Below, one piece after another: positions 57,184 to 64,000 of a stretch of DNA of 64,000 bases; within the stretch, counting starts at the first letter, position 1; each line of letters starts with the position of its first letter. The stretch covers positions 680,001-744,000 of the forward strand of contig NZ_CP027805.1 in NCBI RefSeq assembly GCF_003072625.1. Direction: 5' to 3'. The translations under genes were made by a program, and so were the position numbers. This DNA comes from Limosilactobacillus reuteri (lineage in GTDB: Bacteria; Bacillota; Bacilli; Lactobacillales; Lactobacillaceae). The notes below the pieces were generated by a model that was given only the letters and a program-made list of their open reading frames with translations, searched no databases and was not told the origin of the DNA.

Positions 57184-58611
57184 ATGGCTGATGCTGAACA
57201 AAAGGATACAGTAATTGTTGGTGGAGGTCCTGGTGGTTATGTAGCCGCTATTCGAGCTTCAGAATTAGGTCAAAAGGTTACCTTAATTGATAAGGGTGAA
57301 CCAGGTTTAGGTGGTGTTTGTCTAAATATTGGATGTGTACCATCTAAAGCATTAATTGCTGCTGGCCACCGTTACCAAGAAACTTTAGATTCATCTATTT
57401 ATGGTATTTCTAAGACTGATGCAAAGCTAGACTTTACTAAGACTCAAGAATGGAAGGACCATAAAGTTGTTGACCGGATGATTCGTGGAGTTAAGATACT
57501 TTTAAAGAAGCATAAAGTTGAAGTTATTGATGGCGAGGCAATTCTCGATAATGACCATCAACTTCGTGTAATTAAACCCGGTCCAAAGCAATTCATGGAT
57601 AATGATAATGGTCGGACTATCGCGTGGAAGAATTTGATTCTTGCAACAGGAAGTCGTCCAGTAGAAATTCCTCATTTTAAGTTTGAAGGCCGCGTTATTG
57701 ATTCAACCGGTGGCTTAAACCTCAAGGAAGTACCAGAAGAATTAGTTGTGATTGGTGGTGGCTACATTGGTACAGAATTAGCTGGTGCTTATGCTGATCT
57801 TGGTGCTCATGTGACGATTATTGAAGGTACTGATTCAATTCTTGGTGGATTTGACCACGATATGGTTGATATTGTTGTCAAGAATCTTGAAAAGAAGGGC
57901 GTAGACATTGTAACTAAGGCAATGGCTAAAGATTCTCAGCAAGATGAAAATAGTGTTACTGTCACTTATGAAGTTGATGGCAGTGAAAAGAGCATTAAAG
58001 CAGACTGCTGCATGGTATCTGTTGGCCGTAAACCAAATACTGATGATTTTGGGCTTGATATGACAAATGTTAAGTTAAACGACCGTCATCAAGTAATTGT
58101 TGATAAACAAGGTCGGACGAATGTACCTGGTATTTGGGCTATTGGAGATATTGTTCCTGGTCCTGCTCTTGCTCACAAGGCATTCTTTGAAGCTAAGACT
58201 GCCGCTGGTGCAATTGCTGGTAAAAATACTGCTAACGATTGGGTTGGAGTACCGATGGTTTGCTTTGCTGATCCGGAATTAGCTCAAGTTGGTATGACGG
58301 TTGAAGAAGCTAAAGATAAAGGAATTGATGTATCTACTGCTCAATTCCCATTTGCTGGTAATGCTCGTGCCGTTTCTCTTGATGCTGCGGAAGGATTTAT
58401 TCGCTTAATCTATACTAAAGATAAGAAGAATGTTATTGGTGCTCAAGGTGTTGGTCCTGGTGTTAGTGACCTTGCTGGTGAACTTTCATTGATTGTCAAC
58501 TGTGGAATGAATGTTGAAGACGTTGCTTTAACAATTCATCCACACCCAACATTGAATGAACCTGTTCAAGAAGCTGCAGACATTGCGCTTGGCTTCCCAA
58601 CACATATTTAA
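57184..58611 (+). CDS. lpdA: Dihydrolipoamide dehydrogenase (E3)
   Basis: A 475-aa FAD disulfide reductase that reoxidises the E2 lipoyl groups with NAD. FAD motif VIVGGGPGGYVAAIRASELG; redox cysteines in GGVCLNIGCVPSKALI; NAD motif ELVVIGGGYIGTELAGAYA; VWAIGDIVPGPALAHKA-like segment; and the dimer-interface active site TIHPHPTLNE. It starts 3 bp after pdhC. IS30 copy C is inserted one base past its stop codon, between the gene and the operon terminator. Confidence 0.96.
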   Translation: MADAEQKDTVIVGGGPGGYVAAIRASELGQKVTLIDKGEPGLGGVCLNIGCVPSKALIAAGHRYQETLDSSIYGISKTDAKLDFTKTQEWKDHKVVDRMIRGVKILLKKHKVEVIDGEAILDNDHQLRVIKPGPKQFMDNDNGRTIAWKNLILATGSRPVEIPHFKFEGRVIDSTGGLNLKEVPEELVVIGGGYIGTELAGAYADLGAHVTIIEGTDSILGGFDHDMVDIVVKNLEKKGVDIVTKAMAKDSQQDENSVTVTYEVDGSEKSIKADCCMVSVGRKPNTDDFGLDMTNVKLNDRHQVIVDKQGRTNVPGIWAIGDIVPGPALAHKAFFEAKTAAGAIAGKNTANDWVGVPMVCFADPELAQVGMTVEEAKDKGIDVSTAQFPFAGNARAVSLDAAEGFIRLIYTKDKKNVIGAQGVGPGVSDLAGELSLIVNCGMNVEDVALTIHPHPTLNEPVQEAADIALGFPTHI

Positions 58612-58614
58612 ATT

Positions 58615-59676
58615 CGCCGTTTGTAAAATTAAGTTAGAAAAATAGAAAGGCCATTTGTGGTAGACTTTTGAATACCCCTAAACAAAAGAAAGAAAACCAC
58701 AAATGACTTACACCCATCTTACCACAAACGAGCTGACAATCATCGCCCATTCTTTCGTGCAAAAGCTTAAAGCGTACCGAGTGGCCCAAATGATCAACCG
58801 TTGCGCCGAAACCGTTTATCGCGTTTATCGTTACCTGGAAACCGGTGCCTCAATTGCTGATTATCAAGATCACTATATGCGCAATAAGCAACGTTGTGGC
58901 CGAAAACGTACTCAGTTGTCACTGGCTGAACTTACTTATATCAACGACAAAATTGCCCAGGGGTGGACGCCTGATACCATTATTGGGCGCGCTGAGCGCC
59001 CAATTAGTTGTAACCGGCGAACTCTTTACCGGATGTTTGAACGTGGCCAGTTCGGCTTCGATGTCCGTTCCAGGTAAGCGGCACCCGAATGGCTATGTCG
59101 AGCGCCGCGGGAAGGCTGGCCAATTGGGGCGAAGTATTCACGAGCGTGCCAAGGACTTTCCGCACTATGCCACTGAATTTGGGCACCTTGAAGCTGATAC
59201 CGTCCAAGGCAAAAAGCACCAAGGGGCGGTAATGACCCTGACCGAACGCCAATCGAAGGTCGAAATTGTACTCAATGTGCACGAAAAGACGGCTGATGCG
59301 ATTAACCAACACTTAAGTCAGTGGCTTCAGAAATTCCCGCGGCACTTCTTCAAATCGATTACCTTTGACAACGGAAAAGAATTCGCCGGCTGGCGCGAGA
59401 TTGCCAATCAATTTGACCTTCACACTTACTTTGCCGAGGTTGATGCTCCCAATCAACGAGGGCTGAACGAAAATAACAACGGTCTTTTACGCCGGGATGG
59501 CTTAACGAAACAGCTAGATTTCCGCAATCTTCCTGATGAATTGGTAACCCAACTGATGAGTAAGCGAAATAACCTGCCCCATAAATCACTAGGCTATCGA
59601 ACTCCATGTGAAGTATTCATGTCTTACGTCACTGATGAGCAACTATTTTCTTTCTAACTTAAATTGACATTTCGGG
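58615..59676 (+). mobile_element. IS30-family element, copy C (defective)
   Basis: A 1062-bp element flanked by the direct repeat ATT (58612-58614 and 59677-59679). It is nearly identical to copy B but lacks the 12-bp duplication next to the left repeat and 11 bp of the transposase gene (equivalent to 46141-46151). These two differences account for the whole 23-bp length difference. The inverted repeats are intact, so it could still be mobilised in trans. Confidence 0.95.
58703..59657 (+). pseudogene. IS30 family transposase, frameshifted by an 11-bp deletion (copy C)
   Basis: The reading frame follows the copy B transposase from ATG 58703 to about 59071, then shifts and stops at 59075-59077. 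The remainder, with all three DDE motifs, is readable in another frame from 59072 to 59657. Several point changes also distinguish it from copy B, for example a Gly-to-Asp change just before the third motif (AEVDAPNQRG) and changes near the C-terminus. No functional transposase is expected. Confidence 0.93.
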
Positions 59677-59691
59677 ATTTTAATAAATTAG

Positions 59692-59743
59692 AAAAGTTCT
59701 TAGTGATGAATGACTCAATTTTGAGAGCACTAAGAACTTTTTC
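59692..59743 (+). terminator. Intrinsic terminator of the pdh operon, displaced by IS30 copy C
   Basis: AAAAGTTCTTAGTG (59692-59705) pairs perfectly with CACTAAGAACTTTT (59728-59741), followed by T. Before the insertion it began about 14 bp after the lpdA stop codon; it is now more than 1 kb away. Confidence 0.88.
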
Positions 59744-59791
59744 TATTTGGATTATTTTAGGCCTTTTATTCCTAAATTTCCGTTTGGATTG

Positions 59792-59797
59792 TATAAT
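59792..59797 (+). promoter_or_regulatory. -10 element of the UPF0223/inositol-phosphatase operon
   Basis: A perfect TATAAT preceded by ATTG. No strong -35 is visible at 16-18 bases upstream (TTCCTA). The UPF0223 start codon is 31 bases downstream. Confidence 0.55.
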
Positions 59798-59827
59798 ACA
59801 AGTAGGAAATGAATGGAGGGACAAGAA

Positions 59828-60109
59828 ATGAATTCACAAAACTATAGTTATCCGCTTGATCCATCATGGACAACTAAAGAGATGGAAACAGTAATTGCTA
59901 TGTTTAGGGCAGTTGAAGATGCTTATGAAGTTGGGATTGACAGGGATGAAATCCTAGATTGTTATCGTACTTTTAAGCAAGTCGTTCCCTCGAAGGCTGA
60001 AGAGAAACAATTAGGTCGCGAATTTGAAAAGAATTCTGGTTATGTTCTCTACCGTGTTGTCAAAGCAGCACAAGAATCAACAGATAAGAGAATTAAGATG
60101 GTTGGGTAA
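59828..60109 (+). CDS. UPF0223 family protein
   Basis: A 93-aa protein with YSYPLDPSWTTKEMETVIAM and the GYVLYRVVKAAQ tail typical of UPF0223 (YktA-like). It is small, helical and soluble, of unknown function. ATG 59828 follows GGAGGG; the frame from ATG 59813 includes that site and is rejected. The next gene starts 2 bp after the stop, as in many Bacilli, where this family sits next to an inositol-monophosphatase-like gene and typA. Confidence 0.88.
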   Translation: MNSQNYSYPLDPSWTTKEMETVIAMFRAVEDAYEVGIDRDEILDCYRTFKQVVPSKAEEKQLGREFEKNSGYVLYRVVKAAQESTDKRIKMVG

Positions 60110-60111
60110 AA

Positions 60112-60885
60112 ATGATTAGTATTGAAGAGTTAGATCAAAAAGCACAACAAATAATTCGTCAAGCAGGTCAAAATGCATACCAGAAAATGGAAAATGATTA
60201 CCAAATCGATACTAAGACGAATTATACTGACCTTGTAACGACGATTGATCGGGAGAATGAACAATTAATAAATGATCAACTGCGCAAAATTGATCCTGAT
60301 AGTCAAATCTTAAGTGAAGAAGGATTTGGCGACCAGCAAATAAGCAATATGCAAGGACATGTTTGGATTGTTGATCCGATTGATGGAACGATAAATTTTG
60401 TTAAGCAGCATAATAATTTTGCTGTTATGTTGGCATTATACGTTGATGGTCAACCAACACTTGGTTATATTTTAGATGTAATTAATAATCATCTTTATCA
60501 TGGTCGAAGAAACGCTGGTGTTTATGTTAACAACCAAAAAATTATTCAACCTGCTGATTTAGGCTTACGAGAAAGTTTATTAGCGATGAATCGGACATTA
60601 ACTTTAAGTGGCGATTCAGCATTAAAGGAAATCGTTCAAGACGCAATTGGCTTACGGATGTATGGAAGTGCTGGTATTGAGATGATTGGTGTGATCACTG
60701 GTCAATTAGGCGGATATATCTCGAATTTAAAGCCATGGGACCTTGCTGCTGGGCGAATGTTAGCAGAAGAATTAGGCTTAGTTGTGAAATCAATTGACGG
60801 TAGTTCTATTAATGTGTTATCATCTAATCTTGTATTAGTAGCAACGAGGCAGGTTAGTCGAGATATTCGACAAATCATCAATTAG
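60112..60885 (+). CDS. Inositol monophosphatase family protein (SuhB-like)
   Basis: A 257-aa Mg-dependent, Li-sensitive type phosphatase. Metal-binding motifs are the Glu of ILSEEGFGD, HVWIVDPIDGTINFVKQH (about residues 82-98) and the C-terminal KPWDLAAGRMLAEELG. The true substrate in lactobacilli is not known; related enzymes act on inositol phosphate, NADP or PAP. ATG 60112 is coupled to the UPF0223 gene. A terminator follows. Confidence 0.9.
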   Translation: MISIEELDQKAQQIIRQAGQNAYQKMENDYQIDTKTNYTDLVTTIDRENEQLINDQLRKIDPDSQILSEEGFGDQQISNMQGHVWIVDPIDGTINFVKQHNNFAVMLALYVDGQPTLGYILDVINNHLYHGRRNAGVYVNNQKIIQPADLGLRESLLAMNRTLTLSGDSALKEIVQDAIGLRMYGSAGIEMIGVITGQLGGYISNLKPWDLAAGRMLAEELGLVVKSIDGSSINVLSSNLVLVATRQVSRDIRQIIN

Positions 60886-60894
60886 TTGTCGAGG

Positions 60895-60922
60895 CTGTGA
60901 CCGCGATGTCACAGTTTTTTTA
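60895..60922 (+). terminator. Intrinsic terminator after the inositol-phosphatase-like gene
   Basis: CTGTGAC and GTCACAG pair around CGCGAT, followed by seven Ts. Confidence 0.9.
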
Positions 60923-60991
60923 TGAAATTGGCTATTGATAGGCCGCTGCTGTTCGACTTAAAAATGATATGACGAAAGGGAGAATCAAGTT

Positions 60992-62836
60992 TTGAAAACT
61001 CGTGACGACATTCGTAACATTGCGATTATTGCCCACGTTGACCACGGTAAGACTACCTTAGTTAACGAAATGTTGAAGCAATCAGATACTTTACCAGAAC
61101 ACTTCTCAATTGAAGATCGTGCGATGGATACTAACGCTATTGAGCGTGAACGTGGTATTACTATTCTTTCAAAAAATACTGCTGTTAAATATGACAATCA
61201 CCAAATTAACATCTTGGATACACCAGGACACGCGGACTTCGGTGGTGAAGTTGAACGTGTTATGAAGATGGTTGATGGTGTATTGCTTGTTGTGGATGCT
61301 TTCGAAGGGACGATGCCTCAGACACGGTTTGTTCTTAAGAAGGCTCTTGAACAACACTTAACACCAATTGTTGTGATTAACAAGGTTGACCGTAAAGGTG
61401 CTCGTCCTGAAGAAGTTGTTGATGAAGTTCTTGACCTCTTTATTGAATTGGGTGCTGATGAAGATCAACTTGACTTCCCAGTTGTTTACACTTCAGCAAT
61501 GAACGGTACTTCAAGTTACGATTCAGATGTTTCTACTCAAGAACACACAATGAAGCCATTGTTTGATACTATTATCAAGACAATTCCTGCTCCAGTAGAT
61601 AATGCTGATGAACCACTCCAATTCCAAGTTGCTATCTTGGATTATAATGACTTCGTTGGTCGTATTGGTATTGGTCGTGTCTTCCGTGGTAAGATTAAGG
61701 TCGGCGATAATGTTACCTTAATGAAGCTTGATGGCTCAAAGAAGAATTTCCGGGTTACTAAGCTTTTTGGTTTCTTCGGTTTGAAGCGATTGGAAATTAA
61801 TGAAGCTAAAGCTGGTGACTTGATTGCGGTTTCTGGAATGGAAGATATTAATGTTGGGGAAACTGTAACAGATCCAGAACACCCCGAAGCAATCACTCCA
61901 TTACGGATTGATCCACCTACATTGCAGATGACTTTCCGGACCAATGATTCTCCATTTGCTGGTCGTGAAGGTAAATTTGTTACTGCCCGTCAGCTTGAAG
62001 ATCGTTTGAAGCGTGAAATGCAAACTGATGTGTCCTTAAAGGTTGAAGATACTGATGATCCAGGTGCATGGACCGTTTCAGGCCGTGGGGAATTACACCT
62101 TTCTATCTTGATCGAAACTTTACGTCGTGAAGGATATGAATTATCTGTATCACGTCCACAAGTTATTTACCGTGAAATTGATGGAGTAATGAGTGAACCA
62201 TTTGAAGAAGTTCAAATTGATACTCCAGATGAATATACTGGGGCAGTTATTGATAGCCTTTCTAAACGTAAGGGTGAAATGAAGAACATGGAACCAGGCG
62301 AAAATGGTCAAACTCGCCTTATCTTCTTGGCACCATCACGTGGTCTGATTGGATACTCAACTGAATTTATGACTATGACTCGTGGTTATGGAATTATGAG
62401 TCATACCTTTGAAAAGTACGCTCCAGTTATCAAGAACTGGAATCCTGGTCGTCAAAAGGGTACTCTTGTGTCAATGAATGCTGGTAAGGCTACTACTTAC
62501 GCAATGATGGGTATCGAAAGTCGTGGTCAATTATTGATTGATCCAGGTACGGAAGTTTACGAAGGTATGATCGTGGGTGAGAACAGTCGTGAAAATGATA
62601 TTACTGTTAACATCACCAAGGGTAAGAACTTAACCAACGTTCGTGCTGCTGGTTCTGATGAAATGGCTCACATTAAGACACCTACCCACTTCTCCCTTGA
62701 AGAATCACTCGAATTCTTAAATGAAGATGAATACTGTGAAGTAACTCCAGAAAACATCCGTTTACGGAAGAAGACTCTTAACACAAATGCTCGTGAAAAG
62801 GAAGCTAAGCGTCGTCGTGCTGCTTCACGGAAGTAA
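60992..62836 (+). CDS. typA: Ribosome-associated GTPase TypA/BipA
   Basis: A 614-aa translational GTPase. G-motifs are [10 protein letters not shown] (residues about 14-23), [18 protein letters not shown] and [17 protein letters not shown]-like domains and the TypA-specific C-terminal domain follow ([44 protein letters not shown]). It helps 50S assembly and stress or cold growth. The start is TTG 60992, after AAAGGGAG. ftsW follows after a terminator, the usual lactobacillus order. Confidence 0.96.
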   Translation: MKTRDDIRNIAIIAHVDHGKTTLVNEMLKQSDTLPEHFSIEDRAMDTNAIERERGITILSKNTAVKYDNHQINILDTPGHADFGGEVERVMKMVDGVLLVVDAFEGTMPQTRFVLKKALEQHLTPIVVINKVDRKGARPEEVVDEVLDLFIELGADEDQLDFPVVYTSAMNGTSSYDSDVSTQEHTMKPLFDTIIKTIPAPVDNADEPLQFQVAILDYNDFVGRIGIGRVFRGKIKVGDNVTLMKLDGSKKNFRVTKLFGFFGLKRLEINEAKAGDLIAVSGMEDINVGETVTDPEHPEAITPLRIDPPTLQMTFRTNDSPFAGREGKFVTARQLEDRLKREMQTDVSLKVEDTDDPGAWTVSGRGELHLSILIETLRREGYELSVSRPQVIYREIDGVMSEPFEEVQIDTPDEYTGAVIDSLSKRKGEMKNMEPGENGQTRLIFLAPSRGLIGYSTEFMTMTRGYGIMSHTFEKYAPVIKNWNPGRQKGTLVSMNAGKATTYAMMGIESRGQLLIDPGTEVYEGMIVGENSRENDITVNITKGKNLTNVRAAGSDEMAHIKTPTHFSLEESLEFLNEDEYCEVTPENIRLRKKTLNTNAREKEAKRRRAASRK

Positions 62837-62842
62837 ATATTT

Positions 62843-62886
62843 AAAAAAGCTTGGGAGGCTAACTGGCTTTCCGAGCTTTTTTTTTG
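62843..62886 (+). terminator. Intrinsic terminator after typA
   Basis: AAAAAGCTTGG with GAGGC pairs with GC/CCGAGCTTTTT, followed by a run of Ts. Confidence 0.85.
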
Positions 62887-62930
62887 TTGTATAATAATGA
62901 TTGTATTTTGTTTTTAGGTAGGTGCACTTT

Positions 62931-64000
62931 GTGAAGAAAAAGAAATTAAGATTCCGTAAGATTCGTTCTGTATGGAATAACGTCCGCTACCTTGATTATT
63001 ATATTTTAGTTCCTTATCTTGCTTTATGCTTAGTAGGAATTGTAATGGTCTATTCAGCGAGTGCTTCAATTGAAATGCAAAATGGTGGAACCCCATTAGG
63101 TTATTTAATAAAACAAACAATCTATGTTGTAATGGGAGTTGCAGTAATGGCATTTATGGCAAATTATCCTTTGCGGCATTATCGAACGCCAAGGTTTTTG
63201 CGGGATTCAACATTGGTGGTTGGTGCTTTACTTGTCATTGTTTTAGTCTTTGGCCGAGCTGTTAACGGCGCTAAAGGTTGGATATCTTTAGGTTTCTTTA
63301 ATATTCAACCGGTGGAAATTTGTAAGCTATATTTTATCTTATATTTAGCTGATCGAATGGCTAAAATTAGGCAACGGGGACAACATTTTACCACTGATGC
63401 TAAAGGCCCTTGGCTCATAATTGTAGTTTTTCTCGGATTGATTATGATTCAACCAGATATTGGAGGAATGGCGATTAACGGAGCAATTATTGCAATTATG
63501 CTGTTAGCGGCTGACTATAAATGGGGCGTTAGTTTGGGGATAATTCTTGTTTTACCAGTGCTTGGCTATCTTGGGTTGGAACGACTTGTTGAAAGTGGTT
63601 TGCTCCAAGGCGGTGGTTACCAAGTTGCGCGTTTTGTTGCTTTTCTAAATCCTTTTGGAAATGCTAGTGGTTCAGGAAGCCAACTGGTTAATTCCTATTA
63701 CGCAATTAGTAATGGCGGTGTATTTGGGGTAGGACTTGGAAATAGTATCCAGAAAATGGGGTATTTGCCAGAACCCAATACCGACTTCATTATGTCAATT
63801 ACTAGTGAAGAGTTGGGTCTAGTTGGGGTAACGGCAATTTTAGTTACTTTACTCTTTTTGATTTGTCGTATTATTCAAGTTGGGGTTCGTGCAGATAGTT
63901 TATATCAAACGCTAATCTGTTATGGCTCAGCAACATTCTTTACAATTGAAACACTCTTTAATATTGGTGGTGTTCTAGGACTCTTACCGATTACGGGAGT
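62931..64000 (+). CDS. ftsW: Septal peptidoglycan polymerase FtsW (SEDS family), 5' part, cut by window edge
   Basis: The frame is open from GTG 62931 to the window end, 356 codons. A basic N-terminus (KKKKLRFRKIRSVW) is followed by at least eight membrane helices, including YLALCLVGIVMVYSASASI. SEDS signatures are GAKGWISLGFFNIQPVEICKL (about 107-127) and NSYYAISNGGVFGVGLGNS with KMGYLPEPNTDFIMSITSEELG. FtsW polymerises lipid II with the class B PBP. GTG 62931 has AGGTAGG about 8 bases upstream; GTG 62922 is in frame but too close. The C-terminus lies outside the window. Confidence 0.93.
   Translation, partial: MKKKKLRFRKIRSVWNNVRYLDYYILVPYLALCLVGIVMVYSASASIEMQNGGTPLGYLIKQTIYVVMGVAVMAFMANYPLRHYRTPRFLRDSTLVVGALLVIVLVFGRAVNGAKGWISLGFFNIQPVEICKLYFILYLADRMAKIRQRGQHFTTDAKGPWLIIVVFLGLIMIQPDIGGMAINGAIIAIMLLAADYKWGVSLGIILVLPVLGYLGLERLVESGLLQGGGYQVARFVAFLNPFGNASGSGSQLVNSYYAISNGGVFGVGLGNSIQKMGYLPEPNTDFIMSITSEELGLVGVTAILVTLLFLICRIIQVGVRADSLYQTLICYGSATFFTIETLFNIGGVLGLLPITG

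Noticed and set aside
58845..59657. 270-codon open frame as a separate transposase variant
   Set aside because: Its first part is in the wrong frame relative to copy B and becomes transposase-like only after the 11-bp deletion; it is a frameshift artefact.

Overview
The window is AT-rich Firmicutes DNA with close gene packing, strong GGAGG ribosome binding sites and TTG/GTG starts. The gene content points to a heterofermentative lactobacillus, most likely Limosilactobacillus reuteri or a close relative. The basis is family-level recognition: a Lactobacillales-type dcw cluster, DUF4044, DUF3397 and DUF1831 proteins, RpoY, a 6-phosphogluconolactonase, and ISL3, IS30, IS66 and IS3 elements. No database search was made.

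Layout. 1-830: the 3' end of an IS30 copy followed by a mosaic of IS66 and IS3 remnants. 830-5864: a lactonase, two RNA methyltransferases and FtsK. 5926-20076: a small DUF4044 gene on the minus strand, then the division and cell-wall (dcw) cluster on the plus strand (DUF3397, mraZ, rsmH, ftsL, a PASTA-containing class B PBP, mraY, murD, murG, divIB, ftsA, ftsZ, sepF, yggT, ylmH, divIVA). 20100-32829: T-box-controlled ileS, then a housekeeping run (cold-shock protein, Nudix hydrolase, mtnN, cysteine desulfurase, DUF1831, mnmA, phosphatase, TPR protein, recD2, prs). 32900-35539: an ISL3 element inserted in the loop of a transcription terminator and itself split by a divergent IS30 element. 35549-45616: the lysine/diaminopimelate pathway, with dapF and lysC on the minus strand and a lysine-riboswitch-controlled operon lysA-dapH-dapL-dapA-dapB-patA-asd on the plus strand (acetylated route). 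45672-46756: IS30 copy B. 46784-53474: glycerate kinase, small proteins, a secreted LysM-NlpC/P60 hydrolase, a lipid kinase, rpoY and def. 53634-58611: the pyruvate dehydrogenase operon with CcpA-like sites. 58615-59676: IS30 copy C, broken. 59828-64000: a UPF0223 protein, an inositol-phosphatase-like protein, typA and the 5' part of ftsW.

The genes are mostly conserved core functions. The dcw cluster makes lipid II and the Z-ring. The dap operon supplies meso-diaminopimelate or lysine. The cysteine desulfurase probably feeds sulfur to MnmA. The PDH complex feeds acetyl-CoA.

The most unusual content is mobile DNA and its junctions. Every complete IS can be delimited by target duplications that are visible in the sequence: 8 bp for ISL3 and 3 bp for IS30. 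The intergenic insertions sit in or beside terminators. I found no CRISPR array, tRNA, rRNA, prophage or recognisable defence system, and no convincing undescribed multi-gene system. Less-explained items are a GC-richer block at 47984-48130, a structured leader upstream of trmL, an atypical third catalytic motif in the dcw PBP, and several small proteins of unknown function.
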